Assembly (NCBI GenBank): GCA_949358305.1
Contig: OX442316.1
Location: 2,666,001-2,730,000 of the forward strand
Length of the DNA: 64,000 nt
Reading direction: 5' to 3'
DNA from: Strigamia acuminata
Lineage: Eukaryota > Arthropoda > Chilopoda > Geophilomorpha > Linotaeniidae
Shown here: piece after piece, positions 9,635 through 19,942 of the stretch
Numbering within the stretch: position 1 is the stretch's first letter
Layout of the letters: every line of letters starts with the position of its first letter
The notes under the pieces: generated by a model
Database searches by the model: none
Seen by the model: the letters and a program-made list of their open reading frames with translations, nothing else
What the model was told of the DNA's origin: nothing
Program-made: the position numbers and the translations under genes

Positions 9635-12600
9635 AAAAGATTCCAGGTGTTCGTAGAATCTTGTGCAACTTTATGCTGTGGATACGAGTATTAAGCGAGA
9701 ACTTCACCTTGTCTGGAGTGGAAGGTTTCATGCTGTACATGCCTAAGTATTTAGAACACGAGTTTCACATATCAGCATCGGAAGCGAGTATTTGGACGGG
9801 TATGAATTTTAAGATTTTGGTCAATTTTCATTTAATTCATTCCTTTCAAATTGATTTATTCAGGATCTGCATTTTTGTTCCCATGCGTTGTTGGGAATCT
9901 TGTGGTTGGGTATCTGGCACAGCGTTTCCAGCCAACAACTAGACAGTTCGCTGCTGCCTTAGTTGCGGCCAAGACGATACAAGCTATTACAGTGGTGGTT
10001 CTTCCTGCGTTACAGTGCGAAAACACTGTTATATTGGGAAGTGGTAGTCCGTAAGTAATTTACAAACATAATCTCCATCCTGCTGGTTCTTACCGTATTA
10101 CCCCGCTTTAAGTCGCATGTAAATAAGTGCTTTTTTTCAATAAGAATTGAGCCTAAACAAGCATAAAAAGCATTTTTAGATTTCCAAAATGTAGGAAATT
10201 GGCCTAAATATCTATAAATTTACCCAGATTTTAGAAATAATCTTCAGAAAATAAAGAAAATTCAAATTTGAGACCCAAATTCCAACATAATTATTCATCC
10301 AGGTTCTTTTAAATAAAGAACCAGCTTGTTCACTAATACTGTCATGTTTCACTTTATGCCTGCTTGTGGGTATCAACTGTTTGATTGAAATTCACAAAAA
10401 CCTGGTAAACCCATGTCCAATGGCATGCAGCTTAAAGGAGGATAATATATAGTAATCTTTAGAGTAGTCCGTACCCGCTTGACTTTAAAAACCTATGCTC
10501 ATATCCCTAGGAAAATATTTTTTTGAACTACGGTAATTTATTACTGGTGTCCCATGACCTCTTATATTATCACACGTCTAACCGAACAGTAAACCGGCTG
10601 ACTTCGACGTGCATTTTGAAATTATTAATTCGAGTAATACTCTAAATTGAATCAATATTTTCAGTTCTTTTTTAACTAAATTTATTTTGTTATCCTCAAG
10701 GAATTGTTTTAAAAGAGGTCAGTTGTGACCAATATTCCATTTTAATGGATCGGAGTTGCAGAGCATGAATAAGTGGAAGAATTTATGGACTTTATGTAAT
10801 AAATATTGTATTTTGTTTTTAGAAATCCAGCATGTGATGAAGTTGTTTGTGATTGTTCAAAAGCAATTTTTTCACCCATTTGTGGTGCTGACGGTAATTC
10901 ATATTACTCTGCTTGCCATGCCGGCTGCGAGAGTTTCAACGATTTGGGAGAATTGGTAAAACATAAAGATTCTATCTTACCAAACTTCAAACTAAACCGT
11001 CTAGATTAGATACCCCTGTAGACTGGCCACTCCTTTGAGACCCATCAAATACCCAGAAGTGCTAAAAGGCTCCCTCTAGACTGGACACTTTTGGATAAAC
11101 TGGCCAGGGTGTCAACCTGCCCGATTAGAAATACCAGTATGTTAAAAATATAATAGAAGTTCCTATATTATACTTGTGAGTGGGCAGTGCTGGACTGGTC
11201 TTGCGGGATACCAGGAATTTCCCAGCGGCCAGTGATGCTGTGAATTTTTTTCTTTTGTTGGGGCCCGATCTATCCAGATTTCCCGATATAAATTTGTTAC
11301 CGTGGCCCAACCTGTCCAGATTTCCTGATAGTAAATGTGTTCCCAGTCCAGCCCTGTGGGTGGGTCCCATTTGTCTCCAATATTTTTAGACCCATCTATG
11401 CATGGTCTACAGGGAGTTCTTTGAACATCTAAGTTAAATACGTATTAGCCAATGCTAGTGTTAACGCTGATGAAAGCCACAATCAGCGAGGGCTGTCACA
11501 ATCATGTATGTAAGTTGTGCCCTGCACAAGGACACCACACAAGAGGGGGCCATTCGTCCACCATCAGACAAAAATAAGACAAAGACTCCAGATTGTTGGG
11601 TTGTTGGCCTTTAATTTTGTTGTCTAGGGGTTGGAGTCTCCCTTCTACCCTCGTGTTGGCTCTGCCGCAAAGGCACACCACACCAGCAACCACTGAGCAT
11701 CACAGTGGTGAATAGAGAGGAGAGCAGAGTCAGCATAGGGCATGACTGCCCTTGCTGGCTTCAGGACTTCACTTCATATGTCTGGCTCAGTTGAGACCCA
11801 GTGCTCTTCTCTCTCCACACACCACTCAGCTCTCTCCTTCCCGTACTTGGTCACAAAGAGGGGTGGCCTTGGGACCATTGGGCGGTGTGTGGTAGTGATG
11901 CAGATGTGGCCAAGTGGTCACATTTGCTAGGTGCAGATTAATGAATGTGATTTTGGATCCCCAGAGAAAAATGTCCGTCTCAGGTGAGCTCTTGCAGTTT
12001 TTTTAAGTTTTTTTTTTTAATTTGGGGACCTCTAAAAATCGTAGCTCTTGGGTGTTAATAAAATAATTAGAGGGGGGGGGGCATAAAATTTTTTGCACAA
12101 AGGCACCTTACATGTCATCAGTGGCCCTGAGCTGACCACAGCAATGAACATTTGAATGGCTTTTAGTTTTGTTCGTAGCATTTGTTTATGAAATCAATGA
12201 CCAATTACCGTATACCATAAACCCAAATCTGACTAACTGTTAGGTTAACATTTTTATAACTTCAATTATATTCTAGGATTCATATCTGACTAATTGCTCC
12301 TGCATTTCAAATGGAGGATTAGCTTTTGCAAAAACCTGTGAAATTGAATGTCCTCAAAAAGTTGGATATTTGTTACTTGTAGCTATTAGTAAATTCTGTT
12401 TTTCTGTTGATGTTGTTGCAGGAACCCTATTTCTGTTAAGGTAAGAACTACAACAGTCATAAAACTGAGCCAAGACTAATACATACAAATCATTCTTTTT
12501 TATCTACTTACAGATGTGTTGAACCCCGTGATAAAACACTCGCCACCGGATTCTTGTGTACATTTTTAGGAATATTTAGTAAACCCTTAAAACAATAACA

Positions 12601-12937
12601 ATTGTTTCATATTAAATAATGGTTTTTCTCTGTCTTAGCTTTCAGTACGTGTCCAATATTGTTCTCCGCCATTGTTGATAGCACGTGTGAAGTATGGGGT
12701 GAACAATGCGGCCGTACCGGCGCGTGCAACGTGTACGACATGGATGCCCTTCGGTCACGGATCCACTTCCTGCCTGCTGCCTTCCTTTTCTTTGCTGCTT
12801 TTTGGGATGGGATGTTTTGGTGGAAATCAAAGGATAAAGTGGACTTATTTCAAGATGAACCTAGAGACAAGGTTCCTGCTGAAATGCCGGCTGCAATTAC
12901 CGATGACACGACCTATGTTGGACCCCATGTCGCTTGA
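9635..12937 (+). CDS. OATP/SLCO transporter gene A, 3' six exons
   Basis: Exons are 9635-9799, 9864-10050, 10823-10955, 12277-12440, 12514-12578 and 12639-12937. They match exons 5-10 of genes B and C in length and phase. OATPs are 12-TM plasma-membrane exchangers of organic anions, a family property. The exons encode transmembrane segments (GEREGF-like start then LVVGYLAQRF), the Kazal-type extracellular loop with spaced cysteines (NPACDEVVCDCSK, SPICGADG, YYSACHAGC) and the last TMs (AAFLFFAAFWDGMFWW). Exons 1-4 are not found in the 9.6 kb upstream. They may lie beyond the window behind TE insertions, or the gene may be 5'-truncated. The native end is interrupted by copia: translation runs into the LTR and stops at 12935-12937, adding YVGPHVA. 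All splice sites are GT-AG. Confidence 0.85.
10100..10441. mobile_element. MITE, GCTTTAAGC-type TIR, copy 2 (intron of gene A)
   Basis: It begins ACCCCGCTTTAAGTCGCATG and ends TGGCATGCAGCTTAAAGGAGG. It is a shorter relative of 8695-9113 and lies wholly inside the intron between the second and third exons listed for gene A. Confidence 0.6.
11185..11356. mobile_element. hAT-like MITE with 8-bp target duplication
   Basis: The ends CAGTGCTGGACTGG and CCAGTCCAGCCCTG are inverted repeats. The flanking 8-mers TGAGTGGG and TGGGTGGG differ at one base, which fits the 8-bp target duplication of hAT elements. The element sits in a gene A intron and has no coding capacity. Confidence 0.7.
11460..11960. 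other. Unclassified GC-richer block in gene A intron
   Basis: The composition is distinctly less AT-rich than the flanks, with CT-rich and GTGG-rich stretches. It is probably an old transposon or SINE-type insertion, but no terminus, tRNA-like box or coding motif was recognised. Confidence 0.25.
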
Positions 12938-13131
12938 CCGCCATTACGTCGCGAGAGGGCACTCGGACGTTCCGTGGCAGACGCTGATACGTCCACTAGA
13001 CGACCCAATTTAACAGCCAATCATGGCCCAGTGTCTACATATTTAACCTGTGTATTTTCCCAGAATAAAACACTTGTAATTCTTTAACCCTACGATGATG
13101 TTGCATTATTTCAACCACACGATTTCCAACA
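12916..13131 (+). repeat. Copia copy 1, 5' LTR
   Basis: 216 bp, TG...CA. It contains CATATTTAACC (TATA-like) and CAGAATAAAACAC (AATAAA polyadenylation signal), so a promoter and a 3'-end signal are both present. It supplies the present stop codon of OATP gene A at 12935-12937. Confidence 0.95.
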
Positions 13132-13133
13132 AA

Positions 13134-13143
13134 TGGTAGCAGA
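13134..13143 (+). other. Copia copy 1 primer-binding site (initiator tRNA-Met)
   Basis: TGGTAGCAGA, two bases after the LTR, is complementary to the 3' end of animal initiator tRNA-Met (...TCTGCTACCA). This is the usual primer class for Ty1/copia elements. Copy 2 has the same site. Confidence 0.85.
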
Positions 13144-13286
13144 TGAACGGTTAACAATCCACCGACGACGTTAAAGATACCTGACGACTACAAGTCAAAA
13201 CACGAGGCGTACAAACTTGAAGAAGAAAAGACGAGCAGTAAAAGTCTGAAAATTTCGAGCGAGCACGTGTTTTTTGAGAAGACGAC

Positions 13287-14747
13287 ATGACGGATTCAAC
13301 GACGAAAATCCGCAACCAAATAGAATTGTTACACGACGGTAACTATTTGCTGTGGTCCAAACGAGTAAAGGCCGCGCTAAATGAACGAGATTTGTGGGAC
13401 ACCGCGATCGAAGAGACGGAGCCCAAACGACCAGTTAAGGGAGATGCGACCCACGATGAGGACGAAAAAACGTGGAAAACGTGGCGGAAGAGCAACAACG
13501 CCGCGAAGGGAATACTGATCGGAACCCTAAACGATGAGCAGGTACTACGTTACGACGACGCATTAACCGCTAAACAACTTTGGGACGACATAAAGAAAAA
13601 TATGGAGATCGATACAACAGATCTCCAGTACGAGTGCTTGGACGAGTTGCTGCGCCTCAAAATGACCGCGAAAGAGACAATAGACCAGTACGTAAACCGA
13701 GTCGAGGCACTGAGAACTAAATGCGCCTCCTACGGAGGGGATATAAAGGAAACTCAGGCCAAATACGCGATATTAAGGGGATTGCGAGAAGAATTCGACG
13801 CCACGGCCGAGGGCATCAGAGCAAATAAGACGACTACACTACAAGATGCGCGAAAAATTTTGAGATCACGTGAGACGCAGAACAACATAAAAATCGAAGG
13901 AAGCACGGATGTTGCATACAGAGCGGATAGCCGTAAGAGATTCGAGAAACGTGCGGACACGCGAAAATGCTTCAATTGCAACAAACCTGGTCACGTGGCG
14001 AGCGAGTGTAAGAACCCAATGTTCTGCTTCAACTGCGAAGGGAGCGGGCATAAGGCGTCAACTTGTCCAAAACCGAAGAGAGAGAGGACGAATTCCAAAC
14101 GCGGCAAAGGCACATTCAAACGAAGCCACAAACAAGAAGGAAATCTGTGTGCATTCGAGATGGAGGAATCGTGCATGTACGCAATGACAGACGAGATCGA
14201 GACGACCGACAAAATCACGACGACAGACGAAGTTGCAACGCACACCGACCTGATTACAACGACCGACGAAATCACGACAACAGACGAAGTTGCAACGTAC
14301 ACCGACGAGATTGCGACGACGGACGAACTCACGACGACTGACGAAGTTGCAACGACCACCGACGAGATCGCGTCGACCGACGAAATTACAAAGAACGAAG
14401 TGGCGACGATTAGTGAAGAAACGAAGGTGCTTTGGTTGGTGGATTCGGGCGCAACTAGCCATATGACGAGAACCAAGGAATTTTTCGACACCTACGAACG
14501 TGATGATCGGACAATTGGGATCGCTGACAAGAATGTAAGAATGAAATCGATTGGAATTGGCAGTATTCGAGTCACGACCAGCAAAAACGATAAAATTCAC
14601 CGACTAAACAACGTTTTACACGTACCTGAGATATCGGCGAATCTACTTTCCGTGGCCAAAATCATCGATACCAAGAAGAGCGTGATTTTCGACATCAAGG
14701 CGTCGGCAGTACGAGGACCAGACGGCAGAGCGATCATCGACATATGA
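13287..14747 (+). CDS. Copia copy 1 Gag-protease part, ends at premature TGA
   Basis: 486 residues. The N-terminal ~200 residues are a copia-type Gag. Two CCHC zinc knuckles follow (CFNCNKPGHVASEC at about 228 and CFNCEGSGHKASTC at about 247). Residues ~302-371 are a repetitive Thr/Asp/Glu linker. An aspartic protease with WLVDSGATSHMT follows (catalytic D near 385). The frame stops at TGA 14745-14747, where copy 2 has CGA. That change is a C-to-T transition at a CpG. The downstream frame is otherwise open, so this is one nonsense change in a once continuous polyprotein. Confidence 0.93.
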   Translation: MTDSTTKIRNQIELLHDGNYLLWSKRVKAALNERDLWDTAIEETEPKRPVKGDATHDEDEKTWKTWRKSNNAAKGILIGTLNDEQVLRYDDALTAKQLWDDIKKNMEIDTTDLQYECLDELLRLKMTAKETIDQYVNRVEALRTKCASYGGDIKETQAKYAILRGLREEFDATAEGIRANKTTTLQDARKILRSRETQNNIKIEGSTDVAYRADSRKRFEKRADTRKCFNCNKPGHVASECKNPMFCFNCEGSGHKASTCPKPKRERTNSKRGKGTFKRSHKQEGNLCAFEMEESCMYAMTDEIETTDKITTTDEVATHTDLITTTDEITTTDEVATYTDEIATTDELTTTDEVATTTDEIASTDEITKNEVATISEETKVLWLVDSGATSHMTRTKEFFDTYERDDRTIGIADKNVRMKSIGIGSIRVTTSKNDKIHRLNNVLHVPEISANLLSVAKIIDTKKSVIFDIKASAVRGPDGRAIIDI

Positions 14748-17654
14748 CGAATCGGGGACAAGTTCGTGATCGACACGAAAATATTGCAGAGCCACAAAAA
14801 CGCAAGAAAATCCGAAGAAATCAACACGACGTGGCACCAACGACTCGGGCACCTGGCGTACGACACAATGAGGAAAATGGAGAGGGACACTTTGGTACGA
14901 GGACTCAAGATGGATACGAGCGAAAACGAGACATGCGAATCGTGTATCAAGGGGAAACTTACTCGAAAACCCCACAAAAGCATCGGAGAACGCCAATCGC
15001 AAAGTATCATGGACCTGTGGCACGTGGACCTCGTCGGAGCAATTACACCCGAATCACTGGGAGGATCAAAGTATATCATGACAGTCGTTGTCGATTGGAG
15101 CCGAAAAACGATGGTGAAAATTTTAAAAACGAAAAGCAAAACGGCCGAAAAATTGAAGAATTTGATCACGATGTGCGAGACAGAAACGGGCCAACGTTTA
15201 AAGAGGATACGTAGCGATAACGGCGGGGAATTTATTGTGGGAAAACTGGAAAAATGGTTTCAAGAACGAGGAGTTGACCACCAACTAACAGTACCGTACT
15301 CAGCCGCGAGCAATGGCGTGGCAGAACGCCAAAATCGAACAATTATCGAGATGACGCGAACGATGCTCGTCGAGTCGGGACTACCATACACGTTTTGGGC
15401 AGAGTGCATGTGCACAACGGCAATCATTCGGAACTCGTGCATGACAAGAGTGCATGGAAAAACCCCGTCGGAAGTTTGGGACGACAAGAAACCAACTGTA
15501 AAATATTTCAAACGTTTCGGATGCGTCGCGTTTGTACTCACGAAAAATGCGGGACGAAGGAAGTTTGACCCGAAAGCCGAGAAGAGAATATTCGTGGGAT
15601 ACGCACAAAAACGACGAGGATATCGAATTTACAATCCCGAGACACGACTCGTCAGCGAGGAACGAAATGTAAAATTCGTCGAGAGCGAGTTGGGCGCGCC
15701 GATGCTACGCAGTGAAGACGGCACCGCAATGCAACCCAAATACGCCGACTTGGAGATCGAGTCCGAAATTAAGACGAGTCTTGACGAGGAAAAAGGCGGG
15801 AACACAGTCGAAAATGGCGTAATAATAGACGGAAGTCGAGAAGGCAACGCACAAGATGAAAACGACGAAATATTGGACGGGAATCGAGAGGAGAACGCAC
15901 AAGACGAAATCCAGAACGACGAGGAGGCCGACCCACCACCACCCACTCAACAACACACGCCGAGAGCCACGACGGCAGAACGCCAAGTCCGAAACCTCAC
16001 AGAAAGAACGGCAAATGAAGACGAAATGATACGACAAGGAGCTAGAAGATCCGAGCGGATAAAATCAAGAGCGATGGCCAACGTATCGGAAGAAATTGAT
16101 CCCCCTCGAAACTACAACGAAGCGCTACAATCAATTAATTCCGAGGAGTGGATAAAGGCCATGGATGAAGAAATAGCGTCGATGAAGAAGCACGAAGTTT
16201 GGACAACGAGGGAACTGCCGAGAAACAAGAAAACTGTCAAGTCGAATTGGGTTTACAAACTCAAAGTAAATCCAAACACCGGTGAAAGACGTTTCAAAGC
16301 ACGGCTCGTAGCCGCTGGATACACGCAGCGATGGGGAGTAGACTACGACACGACATTTGCACCGGTAATTAGAATCGAAACGCTGAGAATACTCTTAAAC
16401 GAAGGCGCGAAACGAAAAAGGAAACTATCGCAACACGACGTACGATCGGCATACCTCCACGGCAAACTCAAGAATGAAATTTACATGGCACAGCCTGAAG
16501 GCTACGAGGACGGGACGAATCTCGTATGCAAACTAGAAAAAAGTATCTACGGACTAAAACAGTCAGGGCGGTGCTGGTACGAGAAGCTAACCGAAGTTTT
16601 GGCCAAAGTAAAATTTGAACGATCTCCCGACGACCCATGCTTATTCATCGTGAGACGAGGACATGACTACATGTTTTTGGGAGTTTACGTGGACGACGCC
16701 GTCACTTTGGCATCATCGGACCGATTCGAGAAGGAAGTGATAGACCAGATTAAAAACGACGTAGAATTAATCTCCATGGGCCAACTATCATCCATCTTAG
16801 GGATTCAAGTTTACCACGACGACAATGGAATCCACCTACACCAGTCCGAATATATTCGAAGAGTTTTAGCAAGTTACGGGATGGAAAACTGTAACACCAA
16901 GTCGACACCGATGGACCCGCAACTCAACTTGGATGAACACGAGGACAGCCCAGAAGTCGACCAGCGCGAATACCAAGAACTGATCGGGAAGTTGATGTAT
17001 TTGGCAATCAACACACGACCCGACCTCAGTTTCGCAATGAGCTCGCTGTCCCAATACAGCGCGAAGCCCAAACAGACACACTACCAAGCACTGAAGAGAG
17101 TGTTGAAATACCTGCAGAAAACAACCAACTACAAATTGTCATACGGATGCGAGGACCGAAGATTGCATGCCTACACGGACGCAAGTTGGGACAGAACGGC
17201 AGATTCCAAGTCGTTCTCGGGATTTGTTGTGCGCGACGGACGGTCGCTAATCCACTGGAGATGCAAAAAACAGGAGATCGTGGCAATGTCAAGCACTGAG
17301 AGCGAGTTACACGCCTTATCGGAAGGTATCAAGGATGTGCTGTGGACAAAAGAAATAATGATGACCATCACACCAACCACGAAAATGGAAGCAACGACTG
17401 TTTATTGCGACAGCTTAAATGCGACGCAATTACTGAAGCCGGGACCCCAAAAGGCGAGGACCAAGCACTTCAATCGGCGACTAAATTTCGTAAAGAATGA
17501 CGTCGAAAGTGGTAACATCGACATCAAACACATCGCAGGAACCGAGATGTTGGCAGACTTCCTGACAAAACCACTTACAGGACCAACACTAGAAAAAGCC
17601 TTGATCGAACTCGGAATCGCCCCAACCAAGAAAGGCAGACACGAAGAAGAGTAA
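14748..17654 (+). pseudogene. Copia copy 1 Pol part, downstream of the nonsense codon
   Basis: Continues the Gag-protease frame. Domains in order are GAG-pre-integrase (HQRLGHL), integrase (HVDLVG, RSDNGGEF, VAERQNR as D,D,E), reverse transcriptase (YVDD near residue 1134 of the full frame), and RNase H (YTDASW, SSTESEL, VYCDS). It ends at TAA 17652-17654. The conserved VDDWSR of copy 2 reads VVDWSR here, away from the catalytic triad. With the upstream TGA, this part would be made only by readthrough or reinitiation. Confidence 0.9.
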
Positions 17655-17682
17655 TCAAGAAAGCAGTGCGTAATGACGGTTC

Positions 17683-17692
17683 AAGAGGAGAA
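17683..17692 (+). other. Copia copy 1 polypurine tract
   Basis: AAGAGGAGAA lies two bases before the 3' LTR, the expected primer for plus-strand DNA synthesis. Confidence 0.8.
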
Positions 17693-17694
17693 TT

Positions 17695-17910
17695 TGTTGG
17701 ACCCCATGTCGCTTGACCGCCATTACGTCGCGAGAGGGCACTCGGACGTTCCGTGGCAGACGCTGATACGTCCACTAGACGACCCAATTTAACAGCCAAT
17801 CATGGCCCAGTGTCTACATATTTAACCTGTGTATTTTCCCAGAATAAAACACTTGTAATTCTTTAACCCTACGATGATGTTGCATTATTTCAACCACACG
17901 ATTTCCAACA
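17695..17910 (+). repeat. Copia copy 1, 3' LTR
   Basis: 216 bp and, by eye, identical to the 5' LTR, implying recent insertion. It is followed directly by the second ACCTA target duplication. Confidence 0.95.
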
Positions 17911-17912
17911 AC

Positions 17913-18287
17913 CTAAAGGTGGATACACAAGGGAGCGGGTAAAATTCCAAGGCTTGCTAGTACAAGTTTAAAGAGGGGGTCATTTACAAGCTCACTTGAC
18001 CCGCTTCTAGCTAGGTAGCTAGCTAGAAATTCCCGCCAAAATCTCCTCCAAGAATTTCCTCGCGATTCTGATTGGCTGTCAAAGTCACATGACCAAAACA
18101 CCAGCAAGCTTGAAGCTAGTAAATCAAACTCGGTTTGATTGGAGCGGGTGAGTACAAGCTTGCTTCAAAACAAAGCTTTGAATAAAAATGCAAGCTTGTG
18201 TTTGCTCAAGCGGGCGAGTTTTTAACTGCTTTTTCAAGTAAAAGCAAGCTTTTAAATTTTACCCGCTCCCTTGTTTTCCACCTTTAG
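17913..18287. mobile_element. MITE with ~33-bp TIRs at the end of OATP gene A
   Basis: The left end starts CTAAAGGTGGATACACAAGG and continues into GAGCGGGTAAAATT. The right end is the inverse, ending CCACCTTTAG. Sequence after 18288 resumes similarity to the 3' flank of gene B (AATGCAGAC...ACATAGAATAAGCAC). The TAA in its left TIR would have been the gene A stop codon before copia arrived. Copia's target site ACCTA straddles the left MITE boundary. Confidence 0.75.
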
Positions 18288-19860
18288 AAACTAACTGCAT
18301 CTCTAAATGCAGACGAAAAACATAGAATAAGCACTAGATGCATTCGAAAAGTCATTAAAACGAGTGTAAATAATGTCATGAAAATTGGTTAAAGGAAAAC
18401 GACCTGCACGCTACGTTTTGATTTGCTTTACACGAACATTGGCATGCAAACAAACTATTTTGGCGCCATCTTGGATCGTCGCTTCATTATTTAATGTGGT
18501 ACAACACGTGCAGAATCTAATATGCTTACCGGTACATATAACAATATGATTGTTAGATATTTTTCATGTGTTAATTTATTTTTAAACTCAAAAATTGGGT
18601 TGATTAACTTGACATTTACACTACCAGTTGCACTGGTCATTTAGTGCAAATGAGAAATGACTTTTCGAATGCACCTAGCGTTTGCATCGTATGCAACATA
18701 ATGTGAATATTTTGTGACAATCTTTTACTGCAATAAAAATCTTACATATATTGTTATACATTTTCACTGCGAGTGTTTACATCACAAACTATAAAACACC
18801 CAAAATCTACCTCCTGGTCCACAGATTTGAAGTCGACTCACAAACCTTCTTACCTTAAAGGTCATAGGAAAGAAAATTAAAAATTCTATTATCTCCTTAA
18901 AATAACTTTAAAAAAGATTATGTAACATTTTTAACTGTTCAGCTTATGGGATATTGTTTAAAAGTACTGTTAAACTTCGAACCGAGCAGCAATTGTTCCG
19001 CCATTACGATTTTCAAAAGTTTATAAATAATGTCACAAGGTGGAATTATTTATAGGTCGTCGACGACAAACAAGCACGTAAATTCAAGTGCCGATTCACG
19101 ATTTCAGAAATTTTCGTGTTATAAAGTGAAGAAGGAGATGTTGATTTGCATGTTTTAACTACAGTGTGGTACGATCTACCAACCATGTATGTTTTTAGCT
19201 ACAAAATCAATGTTTTCAGATACAAAATAGATGTTTTTAGATACAAAATCGATGTTTTTAGCTACAAAATTGATGCTTTTAGCTACAAAATCGATGTTTT
19301 TATAACCTTTTGATCAATTTTGGTATTCCACAGCTGCACAATACTCCGTGACAAATGACAACAAATGAGTAAAATGTGCAGTAACAGGGTTATTGAGAAA
19401 CAATGTACCCATGGTGTGTTTACCTCAGTGTTTACAAATGACGTCATTGATGACATGAAATCCCAGAATGCATTGCCCAAAATGGTTCCCTTTTTCAAAT
19501 GGTAAAAACACTATTTGATCATTTAAAACCACTAATACTTGATTATTGCTTAAGTTTTGCAAAAAAAAATTTCACATAACCTTTTTTAAGGTTATTTTAA
19601 AGAGATCAGAGAAATTTTTCATTTCTCTTCCTATGACCTTTAAATTTGGACTCGACATTTTCTGCTCTTGTAATAACTTTCAACTTAAATTTTTTTTTTA
19701 ATTTAAAAAAAAAAATGTACTCCGTATATATTTTGGTTATTCTCGCTTAATCCATTGCATAATGACACACACACATTGCTTGTGCAACGGAGCCCTTAAA
19801 GTCCTACTTCCTGTTTACACACAGCTCATTACGCAATAAACCAACTAGGTAACGTTGATT
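18288..19860. other. Intergenic between OATP genes A and B
   Basis: The first ~60 bases match the 3' flank of gene B. The rest is AT-rich with no exon recognised. Region 19780-19942 is the gene B 5' flank and resembles 59930-60139. Confidence 0.4.
19189..19302 (+). repeat. 22-bp tandem repeat
   Basis: About five copies of a unit like ATGTTTTTAGCTACAAAATC with small substitutions. Confidence 0.85.
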
Positions 19861-19872
19861 TCAAAGTATAAA

Positions 19873-19878
19873 TTATCT
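19873..19878 (-). promoter_or_regulatory. GATA-type site upstream of OATP gene B
   Basis: TTATCT (AGATAA on the minus strand) lies about 65 bp before the gene B start codon. The homologous position before the first-exon copy at 60140 also has TTATCT (about 60039). It fits the WGATAR consensus; function is inferred. Confidence 0.35.
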
Positions 19879-19942
19879 TTGTTATGTGAATATTCCAAGA
19901 ACAATAGAATTCTTGCTGTGTAATTAATTAGATTCAACCAAG

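Larger units (their letters stand above)
12916..17910 (+). mobile_element. Ty1/copia LTR retrotransposon, copy 1
   Basis: A complete element of 4995 bp with two 216-bp LTRs that look identical by eye, starting TGTTGG and ending CCAACA. The target duplication is ACCTA (12911-12915 and 17911-17915). The initiator-tRNA-Met primer site, Gag-Pol region and polypurine tract are all present. The element lies in the terminal exon of OATP gene A in the same orientation. The polyprotein frame is broken by one in-frame TGA, so this copy is probably not autonomous. Confidence 0.97.

Noticed and set aside
14058-14600. Minus-strand open frames of 166-180 codons opposite copia copy 1, and their mirror images at 52366-52975
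   Set aside because: Antisense shadows of the Gag-Pol frame and of its repetitive linker.
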